A stretch of 57,225 nt of DNA from Rhodocyclaceae bacterium (GTDB taxonomy: Bacteria; Pseudomonadota; Gammaproteobacteria; Burkholderiales; Rhodocyclaceae), in NCBI GenBank assembly GCA_016791145.1, contig JAEUNJ010000183.1:1-57225 (forward strand). The letters are read 5' to 3'. The translations under genes and the position numbers were made by a program. This document shows positions 48,946-57,225 of the stretch, piece after piece (the first letter of the stretch is position 1; every line of letters starts with the position of its first letter). Under the pieces are notes generated by a model. It ran no database searches and was not told the origin of the DNA. It was given only the letters and a program-made list of their open reading frames with translations.

Positions 48946-49785
48946 TCAGTCGCCCAGGGGCAACACGCCATGCCGGCGCAGAATCTGCCTGCCCTCGGCG
49001 GACCGGATGAATTCGATGAAGGCCCTTCCTGCGGCTCCCGGCCCTGCCGGTCCGTGGATCAGACCGAACTCGAGGACGGCCGCATAGCGACCGGACTCGA
49101 CGTTTTCCGGCGTCGGTTCCATATTGTCCAGCGTCAGCGGGACGACCCGGGTCTCGCAGGCGGCGAGCGCCGAGCGATTGAGGAAAGCCAGGCTGGTCGG
49201 ATAGCGGTCGAGGAGGGCGATCAACTGGGGGTCCAGGTGGACGACCTTGACCGTGCCGGGAAAGCGCATGTCCTTCAGGGGGCGGACGACCTTTTCCAGC
49301 GCCTGGCGGCTGGCGTCGGTATTCTCTCGGCCGATGGCCCGGATCGGCGCCGGGCGGCCGCCGATCTCCCGCCAGTTGGTGATCTTTCCGGCATAGATGC
49401 CGGCGACCTGGGCCGACGTGATGGCCGTCAGGTCGACGCCGGCCCCGGCGACGACAACGACGGGCTCCCTGCCGATCGGCAGATAGACGAGCCCCCTGGC
49501 CTTCTCGTCGTCCTTCAGGGGGCGTCCCACCCGACCGAGGCTCGAGAGGTTCTCGCCGACGTCACGAACCGCACCGGCGGTGCCGGAAGACGGAGGCACG
49601 ATGACGCGGTGGCGTTGCTGGCGCGCGTTGAAGGCCTTGGCCAACTGCGTCAGCACGTATTCGGGATTGCCGCTGCCGGGCACGACCAGGTCCTCGGCGA
49701 GGGCGGCGGAGGCGAGCAGCAGGGCCAGTCCGGCGGTCGCCAGGCGGTGCAACGGTCCGGAGGAGCGGGCGGGAATCGTGGTCAT
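48946..49785 (-). CDS. PstS-like periplasmic substrate-binding protein
   Basis: The 279-residue product has a signal peptide (about 12-31, LATAGLALLLASAALAED). A PBP-like domain follows, with phosphate-binding-family motifs VVPGSGNPEYVLTQLAKAF, PPSSGTAGAVRDV, ITSAQVAGIYAGKITNWREIGG and RENTDASRQALEKVV. It lacks the other pst transport genes and lies directly upstream of a hybrid kinase. It may therefore act as a periplasmic ligand sensor for that kinase rather than in transport. ATG 49785 is chosen because it gives a compact signal peptide; the frame is open further upstream. Confidence 0.85.
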   Translation of the reverse strand: MTTIPARSSGPLHRLATAGLALLLASAALAEDLVVPGSGNPEYVLTQLAKAFNARQQRHRVIVPPSSGTAGAVRDVGENLSSLGRVGRPLKDDEKARGLVYLPIGREPVVVVAGAGVDLTAITSAQVAGIYAGKITNWREIGGRPAPIRAIGRENTDASRQALEKVVRPLKDMRFPGTVKVVHLDPQLIALLDRYPTSLAFLNRSALAACETRVVPLTLDNMEPTPENVESGRYAAVLEFGLIHGPAGPGAAGRAFIEFIRSAEGRQILRRHGVLPLGD

Positions 49786-49971
49786 GGCTGCTCTTGCACG
49801 GGACGAGTCTCTTGGTCCGCGCGGAGATCGGCGGGGAAGCAATGATATCGGCTCCATCGCCTCCACGCCGCGCCATTGGCCTTGCTCCGGTGGTACGGGA
49901 ATCGCCGTCCCGGTCCCCGCTTTCCCTAAACATGGGCGGCACGGGTTCCGGAGGCAAGGGGGCCGGCTGCG

Positions 49972-50973
49972 TCAGAGCACCGGATCGGAATCCCGTATCC
50001 GCAATGGCGGCATCTCGCCGACCGGGATCCGCACGAGCAGGGTTGCCAGCGGCCCGACACCCGTGTCGGGCGTCGCCTCCCAGTAGCTCACGGCCTCGTA
50101 GCCGCCGGCCGCGCCGCGGCCCGGGCCCAGTACCCCCATCCGGTCCACGGCCACCGTCCGCCTCATGTGGTGGAGGTGCCGCGCCGGTTCCGCCATCACG
50201 GCCACCACGTCGTCCAGGTAGTCTTCCAGGGTCGGTGCCACCCGGTTCGCGGTGCCGGGGGAGGACCCGCGGGCATCGTCCTCCTGTCGGCGGCTGTCCT
50301 GGGCGGTCCACGCCGAGCGGGAGAAGGGATCCTCGCCGGGATCGGCGAAGGACGGTGGGGAATGGCGCTGGGCGGCGGCGGTTTCGGCGAATCCCCACCT
50401 CCGCGCACGCATCTGTTCGAGGGCCTGCCGTATCAGTTGCCGGAAGACGATCCTCCCCATCAGGGAGAGCGTGTGGGCCTCCGACCGGGACACCGCGTGC
50501 AGGCGATGGTGGGTGAAGGAGAGCATGCGCTGCGGCACGTCGGCCACGATCAGGCCCGCCTCCAGGCGGCTCCCGAAGACCGTCTTCTCCCGTCGGCCGG
50601 CGAGCAGCAGGGCGAACAACTCCTCGGCGCCGCCGCCCTGGGGGCTCGCCAGGAACGTCCGCACATTCCGGTCGCGGCCGGCGGTCTCGCCGATGGACTC
50701 GGCCGTCCCGAACAGCAGGTGGACCAGGGGATCGGCGGCGAAGGCCTGGCGCGTCATCGCGACCGGCGGGCGAAGCCGCGCCACCACCAGGCGGGTGTGC
50801 AGGATGGCCTCCTCGACGGCGGGCGCCAGGCGCCGCCGGTAGTCCGCCAGGACGCGCAGCCGGGGGTCCGTGCGGTCCACGATGGCCTCGATGGCGAAAT
50901 CGACCAGCCGGCGGTCCTCGCCCGGGACCGCGTCGTCGTCGGTCGGAAACAGATGCTTCAGGAATTCGAACAC
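49972..50973 (-). CDS. Hypothetical protein, 333 residues
   Basis: I do not recognise this family. The product has no signal peptide or transmembrane helix and appears cytoplasmic. Visible features are an acidic N-terminus after FEFLKHLF, an Arg-rich helical middle (ALADYRRRLAPAVEEAILHTRLVVARL), the segment FGSRLEAGLIVADVPQRMLSFTHHRLH, and a Ser/Pro-rich linker of about 45 residues before a C-terminal region. The start is GTG 50973 with GGGAG seven bases upstream. It stands alone between the PstS-like gene and the alarmone hydrolase gene, in the same orientation as both. Confidence 0.65.
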   Translation of the reverse strand: MFEFLKHLFPTDDDAVPGEDRRLVDFAIEAIVDRTDPRLRVLADYRRRLAPAVEEAILHTRLVVARLRPPVAMTRQAFAADPLVHLLFGTAESIGETAGRDRNVRTFLASPQGGGAEELFALLLAGRREKTVFGSRLEAGLIVADVPQRMLSFTHHRLHAVSRSEAHTLSLMGRIVFRQLIRQALEQMRARRWGFAETAAAQRHSPPSFADPGEDPFSRSAWTAQDSRRQEDDARGSSPGTANRVAPTLEDYLDDVVAVMAEPARHLHHMRRTVAVDRMGVLGPGRGAAGGYEAVSYWEATPDTGVGPLATLLVRIPVGEMPPLRIRDSDPVL

Positions 50974-51285
50974 GCCACCACTCCCTGCCGGTGCTGGGTC
51001 GAGGCAACGCGCAGTGTGTGGAAAAACGCCGTTCCCGGCAATAGGGGTGCCGCGGTGGGCGGCGATCGCCGGTTGGCTCGAACGGGCCCCGGACGAAGGC
51101 GACCTCCGGCACGCCCGCCCGGGTCGCCGCCGTCGTCCGGGCGGCCTGGCGCGGGCGGACCGGTTCCCCATGGGGTGCATGGACCGGCTGCCGCAGGTTC
51201 CCGACCTCGGGTGCCGCCGGGCGCTGCTGCTTCGCCGGTGGGGCCGGCTCGCGGATGCGGGTGCCCGGCCATGCCCAGGGGGAGG
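50974..51285. other. 312-base intergenic stretch, no gene seen
   Basis: Between the hypothetical gene and the HD-domain gene I find no coding sequence with recognisable protein features. A plus-strand open frame crosses it but reads as low-complexity Arg/Pro/Gly typical of a shadow frame. No tRNA or clear terminator is visible. It presumably contains the promoter of the hypothetical gene. Confidence 0.5.
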
Positions 51286-51855
51286 CTAGATGCCGCCCGG
51301 TCCCCGGTCGTGGATCGCATCGAACAGGGATTCGAGGGGCGGATGGATACCGCGCAGACCATCGACGACCGCCTTGGCCCAGCGGAAGTATTCGCGCCTG
51401 CGTTGCGTCGACCAATCGGCCGGCGGTCGGGCGGCGATGTCCCTCAGATTGCAGATCTTGTCGGCGAGCTTGACCAGCTTCGCGCGGTCGCTGAGGGCCG
51501 GCGCATGTTCGATCTGCCGCCGTTTGCGTTCCGCCTTGGGCAGCGACTTGTCGTCGGTGACCTCGAGCACCACGCCCGCGACGGCGGCGCCGAACAGCCG
51601 GACCAGTTCGTCGCCCGTGGTCTCCGTGTCCTCTACCGTGTCGTGGAGGATCGCGGCCACCAGCACCACCTCGTCATCGATGCCGCCTTCGTTGGCAAGC
51701 ACGTCCGCCAGCGCGATCGGATGGTTGATGTAGGGGGAGGCCTCGGCGTCCTTGCGCCGCTGGTGCCGGTGCTTTTCGGCGGCGAACGCGACGGCCCCCA
51801 CGAGCCGCCGCAGGGGGCCCGCGGGGACGCCGTCCGCGGCGTTGCCATTGATCAT
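51286..51855 (-). CDS. MESH1-like small alarmone hydrolase (HD domain)
   Basis: The 189-residue single-domain protein matches the hydrolase half of SpoT and especially MESH1/HDDC3. Motifs are [12 protein letters not shown]...[13 protein letters not shown], the metal-binding LHDTVEDT (HD plus ED), [22 protein letters not shown] and [15 protein letters not shown]. These enzymes hydrolyse (p)ppGpp to GDP/GTP plus pyrophosphate in a Mn2+-dependent way; animal MESH1 also hydrolyses NADPH. No synthetase domain is present. It lies 46 bases from the 3' end of the tmRNA gene, on the same strand. Confidence 0.88.
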   Translation of the reverse strand: MINGNAADGVPAGPLRRLVGAVAFAAEKHRHQRRKDAEASPYINHPIALADVLANEGGIDDEVVLVAAILHDTVEDTETTGDELVRLFGAAVAGVVLEVTDDKSLPKAERKRRQIEHAPALSDRAKLVKLADKICNLRDIAARPPADWSTQRRREYFRWAKAVVDGLRGIHPPLESLFDAIHDRGPGGI

Positions 51856-51901
51856 GGTCGATGGAAATCCGGCGCGTGGCGCCGCATTCCGTCCGGTTCG
51901 G

Positions 51902-52293
51902 TGGTGGAGGCGGGGGGAATCGAACCCCCGTCCGCAAGCCCTCTACAGCCAGCCCTACATGCTTAGCCTCGTCGTTTGATTTGACCCGCAAACCGCCGCC
52001 GGGCAGGCTGATTGCAGGCGAGCCGCTGGGTTTTCGTGGCGTTCCCCCGCGGCGGAGGACGCCCTTAGCTCACGTGAATGACGCTGCGACGGGCCTTGAA
52101 CCCCCTCGGCTTGCGCCTCGGGGAGACCCGATCCGGCCCGTGAGCCGTCCGGTGCAGCGCCCGCAGGGATTAAGCTGCGAGAGCGAAACGCTCGTCGTTG
52201 GCGTTTGTGGTTTTCCAGATGGATTTACGAGGTGACTGGTCCTCGGCATGCACTGAACTGCTTCGCGACCCACGTCGAAACCAGGTCGCCCCC
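51902..52293 (-). ncRNA. ssrA: Transfer-messenger RNA (tmRNA)
   Basis: The 392-base minus-strand gene begins GGGGGCGACCTGGTTTCGAC and ends CCGCCTCCACCA; the two ends pair as an Ala-type acceptor stem, with a T-arm GGGTTCGATTCCCC and encoded CCA. The resume reading frame at 52202-52173 encodes ANDERFALAA followed by TAA (52172-52170), the tag typical of Betaproteobacteria. tmRNA rescues ribosomes stalled on broken mRNA together with SmpB, and RNase R (gene at 40988) helps degrade the message. Confidence 0.96.
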
Positions 52294-52347
52294 AGTGTTT
52301 GTCACATTCCTGAAGATGCGGCCGACGTCCGCGACTTCAAGGACCCC

Positions 52348-52356
52348 AGTGTAGCA
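52348..52356 (-). promoter_or_regulatory. Possible extended -10 of ssrA
   Basis: On the minus strand TGCTACACT (TGnTAnAnT) lies 55 bases before the mature tmRNA end. It would give a leader of about 48 bases to be removed by processing. No good -35 is seen, so this is tentative. Confidence 0.3.
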
Positions 52357-52367
52357 CCCGCAACCGG

Positions 52368-53015
52368 TCAGATCAGGTCGAGGAGTTCCAGCGGATGGCC
52401 GACGATCCGGTCGGCCGCCCAACTCTCGATGGCCGCATCGTCGTCCAGGTAGCCCCAGGACGCCGCGATGGCGAGCGTCCCGGCGGCCCGGCCCGCCTCG
52501 ATGTCCCGCCGGTCATCGCCCACGTAGAGGGCCGCTTCCGGGGCGGTGCCGGCCAGGGCGCAGGCCATCAGGATGGGGAGGGGATGGGGCTTGGGACGCG
52601 GGCAGGTGTCCCCGCAGACGAGCCCGGCCGCCCGGTGGCGCAGGCCGAGGCCCTCGGCGACGGCGTTGGTGAAGCGCTGGGACTTGTTCGTGACGATGCC
52701 CCAGGGAATCCCCGTCGCGTCGAGCCGCCGCAGGACTTCCTCCATGCCCGGGAAGAGGGCGGTGCCCTCGCAGAGGGCGCCTTCGTAGAAATCCAGGAAG
52801 CGGCGTTGCAGTTCCAAGTAGCTGCCGTCCTCCGGCGAGAGGCCGAAGCCGACGCCGAGCATGCCCCGGGCGCCCCTGGAGACGTGGGGCCGCAGCCGTT
52901 CGAGGGGCAGGGGAGGGCGACCCTCCTCGGCGAGCAGCCGGTTGAGGGCGCCGCCCAGGTCGGGGGCCGTGTCTGCCAGAGTCCCGTCCAGGTCGAAGAA
53001 GACGGCGCGCACCAC
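52368..53015 (-). CDS. gph: Phosphoglycolate phosphatase, HAD superfamily
   Basis: Gph hydrolyses 2-phosphoglycolate formed from DNA repair or oxygenation of ribulose bisphosphate. The 215-residue product has HAD motif I (FFDLDGTLADTAPDL), motif II (GIVTNKSQRF), the motif III lysine (CPRPKPHPLPI) and motif IV (YVGDDRRDIEAGRAAG). The start is GTG (53015, or the next codon, also GTG), six bases after the ubiG stop. The ubiG-gph pair is conserved in Betaproteobacteria; the exact substrate is inferred from family and neighbours. Confidence 0.9.
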   Translation of the reverse strand: MVRAVFFDLDGTLADTAPDLGGALNRLLAEEGRPPLPLERLRPHVSRGARGMLGVGFGLSPEDGSYLELQRRFLDFYEGALCEGTALFPGMEEVLRRLDATGIPWGIVTNKSQRFTNAVAEGLGLRHRAAGLVCGDTCPRPKPHPLPILMACALAGTAPEAALYVGDDRRDIEAGRAAGTLAIAASWGYLDDDAAIESWAADRIVGHPLELLDLI

Positions 53016-53021
53016 GGCGGA

Positions 53022-53729
53022 TCAGGCCTCCCGGGTCGCCCGGACCAGGTAATTCACGTCCGTGTCCCGGCCCAGGCTGTAGGTCTTCAGCAACGGGTTG
53101 TAGGTCATGCCGACGATCTCCTCGACCCGGAGGCCGGCATTGCGGCAGTGGCGGGAGAGTTCGGCCGGACGAATGAATTTCGCATAGTCGTGGGTACCCC
53201 GGGGGAGCATGTTCAGCACATACTCAGCACCCACGACGGCCAGCAGGTAGGCTTTGGGGTTGCGGTTGATGGTGGAGAGGAAGACCTGGCCGCCGGGACG
53301 CACCAGATCCGCGCAGGCCTTCACCGAGCTCGCCGGGTCCGGGACGTGCTCCAGCATCTCGAGGCAGGTGACCGCATCGAAGGCGGCAGGCATCTCGGCC
53401 GCGAGGGCCTCGGCCGAGACGTGCCGGTAATCGACCTGGCGGCCGGTTTCCAGCAAGTGCAGCCGGGCGACGCCCAGGGCCTTCTCGGACAGGTCGATGC
53501 CGGTCACCCGGGCGCCGAGGCCGGCCATGCCTTCGCTCAGAAGGCCGCCCCCGCAGCCGATGTCCACAACCCGTTTGTCCTTCAACCCGGCATGCCGGTC
53601 TATCCAGGCCAGGCGCAGGGGATTGATGTCGTGCAGGGGCTTGAATTCGGAGGTTGGATCCCACCAGCGGTGGGCCAGGTCGCCGAACTTCGCCAGTTCC
53701 TGGGGATCGGCGTTGACGGTGTCGCTCAT
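53022..53729 (-). CDS. ubiG: Ubiquinone biosynthesis O-methyltransferase
   Basis: UbiG carries out both O-methylations in ubiquinone synthesis using SAM. The 235-residue protein has the family N-terminus ([36 protein letters not shown]), SAM motif [26 protein letters not shown], and motif [17 protein letters not shown]. The start ATG 53729 lies just after the terminator of the ompA-like gene. It is followed by gph. Confidence 0.96.
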   Translation of the reverse strand: MSDTVNADPQELAKFGDLAHRWWDPTSEFKPLHDINPLRLAWIDRHAGLKDKRVVDIGCGGGLLSEGMAGLGARVTGIDLSEKALGVARLHLLETGRQVDYRHVSAEALAAEMPAAFDAVTCLEMLEHVPDPASSVKACADLVRPGGQVFLSTINRNPKAYLLAVVGAEYVLNMLPRGTHDYAKFIRPAELSRHCRNAGLRVEEIVGMTYNPLLKTYSLGRDTDVNYLVRATREA

Positions 53730-53747
53730 GGAAGCTCCAGGGCAATG

Positions 53748-53774
53748 AAAAAAGCCCCGCTGCGCGGGGCTTTT
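53748..53774 (-). terminator. Rho-independent terminator after the OmpA-family gene
   Basis: A 7-bp GCCCCGC/GCGGGGC stem with a three-base loop (53754-53770) is flanked by six A residues on the left and four T residues on the right. It works best on the minus strand, ending the transcript of the gene at 53796-54515 just before ubiG. Confidence 0.88.
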
Positions 53775-53795
53775 CCGGTGACGCGGGAAACCGGC

Positions 53796-54515
53796 TTACT
53801 GCTTGGTGCCGATGACTTCGATCTCGACGCGACGGTCGGGCTGCAGGCACTCGATGACCTTCTTGCTCTTCGGGCCCTTGCACTGGTCGGCCTTGGTGAC
53901 GGGCTGCTTCTTGCCCTTGCCTTCCGTGTAGACCCGGTTCGGCTCGATGCCCTTGCCAACCAGATAGGCCTTGACGGCTTCGGCGCGCTTCTCGGACAGC
54001 ACCTGGTTGTACTTGTCGGTGCCGAAGCGGTCGGCGTGGCCGACGGCGATGATCACTTCCAGCTTGATGCCCTTGATCTTGCCGGCCAGGTCGTCCAGCT
54101 TGGCCTTGCCTTCCGGCTTCAGGACGGCCTTGTCGAAGTCGAACAGGGTGTCGGCGGCCAGGGTGATCTTCTGCGCGGCGGGCTTCGGCGTCGCGGCCGG
54201 GGTGGCCGGCTTGGCCGGCTCGGCGGGTTTTGCCGCAGCGGCGGCCGGTTCGCACTTGGCCTTGGGCATCAGGTCCTTGTCGCACTCGCAACCGACGGGG
54301 AACTGGCCGGCCAGGGCGGCTTCGGCGGCGGCCGGGGTCCAGAAGCCGGTGCGCCAGCAGAGACCGAAACCGCTCTTGGCGACCAGGCCGCGCTGGTCGA
54401 TCACGTAGGGAACGACCCCCTTGGTGTCGACCGGAGAGGATTGGGCGATGGCGGAGCCGGCAACGTTGAACAGGGCGGCGGCCAGCACGGAAATCTTGGC
54501 TAGGGTTTTGATCAT
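53796..54515 (-). CDS. OmpA-family outer-membrane/peptidoglycan-binding protein
   Basis: The 239-residue product has a signal peptide (about 1-24, cleavage after SAIAQ or nearby) and a short Cys-containing N-terminal region (about 25-85: WRTGFWTPAAAEAALAGQFPVGCECDKDLMP). An Ala/Pro/Lys hinge (about 92-115) is followed by an OmpA C-terminal domain (about 118-239: LFDFDKAVLKPEGKAKL, GHADRFGTDKYNQVLSEKRAEAVKAYL, DRRVEIEV) that binds peptidoglycan. It lacks the eight-stranded OmpA barrel and resembles the betaproteobacterial OmpA encoded beside gyrA/ubiG. ATG 54515 has a strong GGGAG upstream. It has its own strong terminator, as expected for an abundant protein. Confidence 0.88.
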   Translation of the reverse strand: MIKTLAKISVLAAALFNVAGSAIAQSSPVDTKGVVPYVIDQRGLVAKSGFGLCWRTGFWTPAAAEAALAGQFPVGCECDKDLMPKAKCEPAAAAAKPAEPAKPATPAATPKPAAQKITLAADTLFDFDKAVLKPEGKAKLDDLAGKIKGIKLEVIIAVGHADRFGTDKYNQVLSEKRAEAVKAYLVGKGIEPNRVYTEGKGKKQPVTKADQCKGPKSKKVIECLQPDRRVEIEVIGTKQ

Positions 54516-54596
54516 GTTCTCCCTCGTGGGTAAGAGAAGTTTTCTAACGTGCCCGATACGGCAGGCATCGACCATGCGACCATGCATAAGCGGGAC

Positions 54597-55940
54597 CTAA
54601 CTGGAAAGCTTATTTTGCCACAGTGCAAGCGTGTCAATCAATTGCTCTGCTGACAATTCCGTCAGGAATGTGTCGCGCAGGCGACACTGGCCGCGCACCC
54701 AGACGTGGCTGACCTGCTCCCTGCCGGCCACATAGACCAGATGGGAGACCGGGTCGAACACCGGGCCGAACTGCCATTCATCGAGCCGGACGGCGCAAAG
54801 ATCCGCCTCCTTTCCCGGCTCGATGCTGCCGATGCGGTCATCGAGTCCCAAAGCGGCGGCGCCGTCCAGGGTCGCCATGGCGAGCACCCGGTGGGCGTTC
54901 AGCGCGGCGGCATCGCCGGTGGCCGCCTTGGCCAGCAGGGCCGCGTGGCGCATCTCGTGGAACAGATCGAGGCGGTTGTTGCTGGCCGCGCCGTCGGTGC
55001 CCAGGCCGATGCGGACTCCGCGTGCCTCCAGCGCCGTCACCGGCGCGATGCCGCTGCCCAGCTTCATGTTGGAGGTCGGGCAGTGGGCCACGGCCGATCC
55101 GGTTCCGGCCAGCAGGGCGATCTCGTCCGGATCCAGGTGCACCGCATGGACCGCCACCAGGCCCGGTCCGAGCAATCCCAGGCGGCGCAGGCGCTCCAGG
55201 GGGCGCACGCCGTGCTGCCGGATGCTTTGCGCCACTTCGTCGGCGGTTTCGTGCACATGGACGTGGATAGGGGTCTCCAGCTGAGCCGCCAGCGTGGCGA
55301 TCCGCTCGAAGGTCCGGTCGGCCACCGTGTAGGGCGCGTGGGGGGCCATGCAGAAGGAGACCAGCGGGTCGTCCCGCAGGGCGTCCCGCACCGCGAGGCC
55401 CTTGCGCAGGTAGTCGTCGGCGTCGGTGCCGTAGCGGGTGGGGAACTCGAAGGCCAGGACGCCCAGGGCGGCGCGGATGCCGACGGTCCGGGCCGCCCGG
55501 GCGGCCTCCTCCGGGTGGAAATACATGTCGTTGAAGCACGTGATGCCGCCCCGCAGCATCTCGGCGGCGGCCAGCAGGGTCCCGTCATGGACGAATTCCG
55601 GCCCGACGAAACGGCCCTCGGCGGGCCAGATCCGCTCCTTCAGCCAGGCCATCAGGGGCAGGTCGTCCGCGTACCCCCGGAGCAGGGCCATGGCCGCGTG
55701 GGTGTGCAGATTCACGAGCCCGGGGATCAGTACGTGGCCGGGCAGCGACTCCCGCTGCCGCGGGGCATAGCGGCGCCCGGCCTCGGCGGTCGGCAGCACT
55801 TCCACGATCCGGCCGCCGTCCACGGCCACGGCGTGGCCGGCCAGGGCCTCGGCGGCGGGGCACACGGGAACCACCCACCCTGCCTCGATCAGGAGGTCGA
55901 TGGGGCGCGGTTCGGCAGCGGTCGGGGCGGCCATCGGCAT
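54597..55940 (-). CDS. mtaD: 5-methylthioadenosine/S-adenosylhomocysteine deaminase-type amidohydrolase
   Basis: The 447-residue TRZ/ATZ-family hydrolase has the metal site motifs [64 protein letters not shown] and [20 protein letters not shown]. Family members deaminate S-adenosylhomocysteine, 5'-methylthioadenosine or related purines; the substrate cannot be fixed here. The gene precedes ompA/ubiG/gph, which use SAM, so a role in clearing SAM by-products is plausible. ATG 55940 is chosen (ATG 55934 also in frame). A promoter lies directly upstream. Confidence 0.85.
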   Translation of the reverse strand: MPMAAPTAAEPRPIDLLIEAGWVVPVCPAAEALAGHAVAVDGGRIVEVLPTAEAGRRYAPRQRESLPGHVLIPGLVNLHTHAAMALLRGYADDLPLMAWLKERIWPAEGRFVGPEFVHDGTLLAAAEMLRGGITCFNDMYFHPEEAARAARTVGIRAALGVLAFEFPTRYGTDADDYLRKGLAVRDALRDDPLVSFCMAPHAPYTVADRTFERIATLAAQLETPIHVHVHETADEVAQSIRQHGVRPLERLRRLGLLGPGLVAVHAVHLDPDEIALLAGTGSAVAHCPTSNMKLGSGIAPVTALEARGVRIGLGTDGAASNNRLDLFHEMRHAALLAKAATGDAAALNAHRVLAMATLDGAAALGLDDRIGSIEPGKEADLCAVRLDEWQFGPVFDPVSHLVYVAGREQVSHVWVRGQCRLRDTFLTELSAEQLIDTLALWQNKLSS

Positions 55941-55947
55941 GGCCTGG

Positions 55948-55976
55948 ATTAAACCGGAAAAACCGGTGCCGGACAA
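55948..55976 (-). promoter_or_regulatory. Sigma-70 promoter of the amidohydrolase gene
   Basis: On the minus strand TTGTCC (55976-55971) and TTTAAT (55953-55948) are 17 bases apart, 4/6 and 5/6 consensus. Initiation would fall at about 55941, giving an almost leaderless mRNA starting at ATG 55940. The spacer contains an inverted ACCGG/CCGGT repeat around AAAAA. Confidence 0.45.
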
Positions 55977-56066
55977 CGGCTTACGCTCATTCCAGGGAGG
56001 CGGGCCGGCGGGCCGGCGGAGGCCCGCCGCGGACCGTCCGGAACCCCCCGGCGGGGGACCCCGCCA

Positions 56067-56075
56067 TGCTAAAAT
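56067..56075 (+). promoter_or_regulatory. Probable extended -10 promoter of gyrA
   Basis: TGCTAAAAT matches the extended -10 consensus and is identical to the element upstream of ndk. It gives a leader of about 98 bases before gyrA. No clear -35 is seen in the GC-rich sequence upstream. Confidence 0.45.
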
Positions 56076-56179
56076 CGCGGTCTTTTCACGCCGCCCTTCC
56101 CGCTGCCAGTCCGATTGCGCCCCGACCCCCCGCGTCCGCCTCGCACGCGCCGCCCGCATCGCCGATCCCCGCCCCCGCC

Positions 56180-57225
56180 ATGACGTCCTTCGCCAAAGAA
56201 ACCCTGCCCATCAGCCTCGAAGAGGAGATGCGCCACTCCTACCTGGATTACGCCATGAGCGTCATCGTGGGCCGGGCACTGCCGGACGTCAGGGATGGCC
56301 TGAAGCCCGTCCACCGCCGGGTGCTTTATGCGATGCACGAGGCGAACATCGTCTGGAACAGGCCCTACGTGAAGTGCGCCCGGGTGGTCGGCGACGTGAT
56401 GGGCAAATACCACCCCCACGGCGACTCGGCGATCTACGACACCCTGGTGCGCATGGCCCAGGATTTCTCCCTGCGCTACATGCTGGTGGACGGCCAGGGC
56501 AACTTCGGCTCCATCGACGGCGACAACGCCGCGGCCATGCGCTATACCGAGTGTCGCCTGGACCGGATCGCGTCGGAGCTGACGGCCGACATCGACAAGG
56601 AGACGGTCGACTTCCAGCCCAACTATGACGGCAAGGAGCTCGAACCGACCGTCCTGCCCTCGAAGATCCCGAACCTGCTGATCAACGGCAGCGCCGGCAT
56701 CGCGGTGGGCATGGCCACCAACATCCCGCCCCACAATCTGGTCGAGGTGGTCGATGCCTGCCTGGCCCTGCTCGACAATCCGGCCATCGACATCGAGGAC
56801 CTGATCAAGATCGTGCCGGCCCCTGACTTTCCCACGGCCGGCCTGATCTACGGCCTCTCCGGGGTCCGCGAGGGCTACCTGACCGGCCGGGGCCGCGTGG
56901 TGATGCGCGCCCGCACCCATTTCGAGGACCTGGAGAAGGGCGGCAAGCAGGCCATCATCGTCGACGAGCTTCCCTACCAGGTGAACAAGAAGACCCTGCT
57001 CGAGAAGATCGCCGAGCTGGTCAATGACAAGAAGATCGAGGGGATCGCCCACCTGCAGGACGAATCGGACAAGTCGGGCATGCGGGTGGTCATCGAGCTC
57101 AAGCGCGGCGAAGTGCCCGAGGTGGTGCTGAACAACCTCTACAAGCAGACCCAGCTCCAGGACACCTTCGGCATGAACATGGTGGCCCTGGTGGACGGCC
57201 GCCCCCAGCTTCTGAACCTGAAGCA
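56180..57225 (+). CDS. gyrA: DNA gyrase subunit A (N-terminal part, runs off window)
   Basis: GyrA is the DNA-cleaving subunit of gyrase, which introduces negative supercoils. The gene runs past the right edge; 348 complete codons are seen. They include [37 protein letters not shown], the quinolone region [12 protein letters not shown] with S83 and D87 (E. coli numbering, which matches exactly here), and catalytic Y122 ([10 protein letters not shown]). Both quinolone-resistance positions carry the susceptible residues. ATG 56180 gives the standard N-terminus. It is divergent from the amidohydrolase gene with a 239-base gap. Confidence 0.96.
   Translation, partial: MTSFAKETLPISLEEEMRHSYLDYAMSVIVGRALPDVRDGLKPVHRRVLYAMHEANIVWNRPYVKCARVVGDVMGKYHPHGDSAIYDTLVRMAQDFSLRYMLVDGQGNFGSIDGDNAAAMRYTECRLDRIASELTADIDKETVDFQPNYDGKELEPTVLPSKIPNLLINGSAGIAVGMATNIPPHNLVEVVDACLALLDNPAIDIEDLIKIVPAPDFPTAGLIYGLSGVREGYLTGRGRVVMRARTHFEDLEKGGKQAIIVDELPYQVNKKTLLEKIAELVNDKKIEGIAHLQDESDKSGMRVVIELKRGEVPEVVLNNLYKQTQLQDTFGMNMVALVDGRPQLLNLK

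Noticed and set aside
46588..49845. Plus-strand open frame of 1085 codons opposite the hybrid kinase and the PstS-like gene
   Set aside because: Antisense shadow of two well-supported genes; no signal peptide, domain or ribosome-binding site.

Overview
The window is a GC-rich piece of a Gram-negative chromosome with almost no intergenic space. Several features point to a betaproteobacterium, probably near the Rhodocyclales or Nitrosomonadales. The tmRNA encodes the tag ANDERFALAA. The gene orders ndk-rlmN-pilW-rodZ-ispG-hisS-bamB-der, hfq-hflX-hflK-hflC-hisZ-purA and gyrA/ompA/ubiG/gph are typical of that class, and HisZ and LpxH are present. The genus cannot be fixed from the sequence alone. 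I see no insertion sequence, prophage, integrase or CRISPR array.

Layout. (1) 153-2052: accA and a short tilS. (2) 2057-7889: a C4-dicarboxylate-type TRAP transporter (dctPQM) divergent from its two-component system (dctS-dctR), closed by a strong terminator. (3) 8027-17082: ndk, rlmN, pilW, rodZ, ispG, hisS, a YfgM-like TPR protein, bamB and der. (4) 17107-21344 (minus): lpxH, two cyclophilins, an L,D-transpeptidase and a TPR protein, divergent from cysS. (5) 23008-29337: hfq, hflX, hflK, hflC, a DUF2065 protein, hisZ and purA. (6) 29372-40780: an accessory island of multihaem cytochromes (below). (7) 40862-46147: tRNA-Leu(CAG) divergent from a tight rnr-rlmB-quinone oxidoreductase-alkB series. 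(8) 46279-51855 (minus): a hybrid histidine kinase with a PstS-like binding protein, an unrecognised protein and a MESH1-like small alarmone hydrolase. (9) 51902-56179: tmRNA, gph, ubiG, an OmpA-family protein and an amidohydrolase, with gyrA running off the right edge.

The most interesting region is 29372-40780. Two divergent operons encode what looks like an electron route across the whole envelope. The plus-strand operon (37001-40780) encodes a small membrane protein with two H-x13-H pairs (probable di-haem b cytochrome), a 21-haem periplasmic cytochrome c built from six tri-haem repeats of about 67 residues, and a membrane-anchored ferredoxin/FAD oxidoreductase whose two cluster motifs both lack the second cysteine. 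The minus-strand operon (36745-29372) encodes a tetrahaem cytochrome, an NHL-propeller lipoprotein, an outer-membrane beta-barrel ending in Phe, a second NHL lipoprotein, a cytochrome with 11 CxxCH motifs plus one CxxxCH, and a CcmI-like TPR protein. Nearly all of these genes overlap or abut by a few bases, and several use GTG or TTG starts. I infer a porin-cytochrome-type extracellular electron conduit joined to an inner-membrane oxidoreductase. The direction of electron flow and the substrate are unknown.
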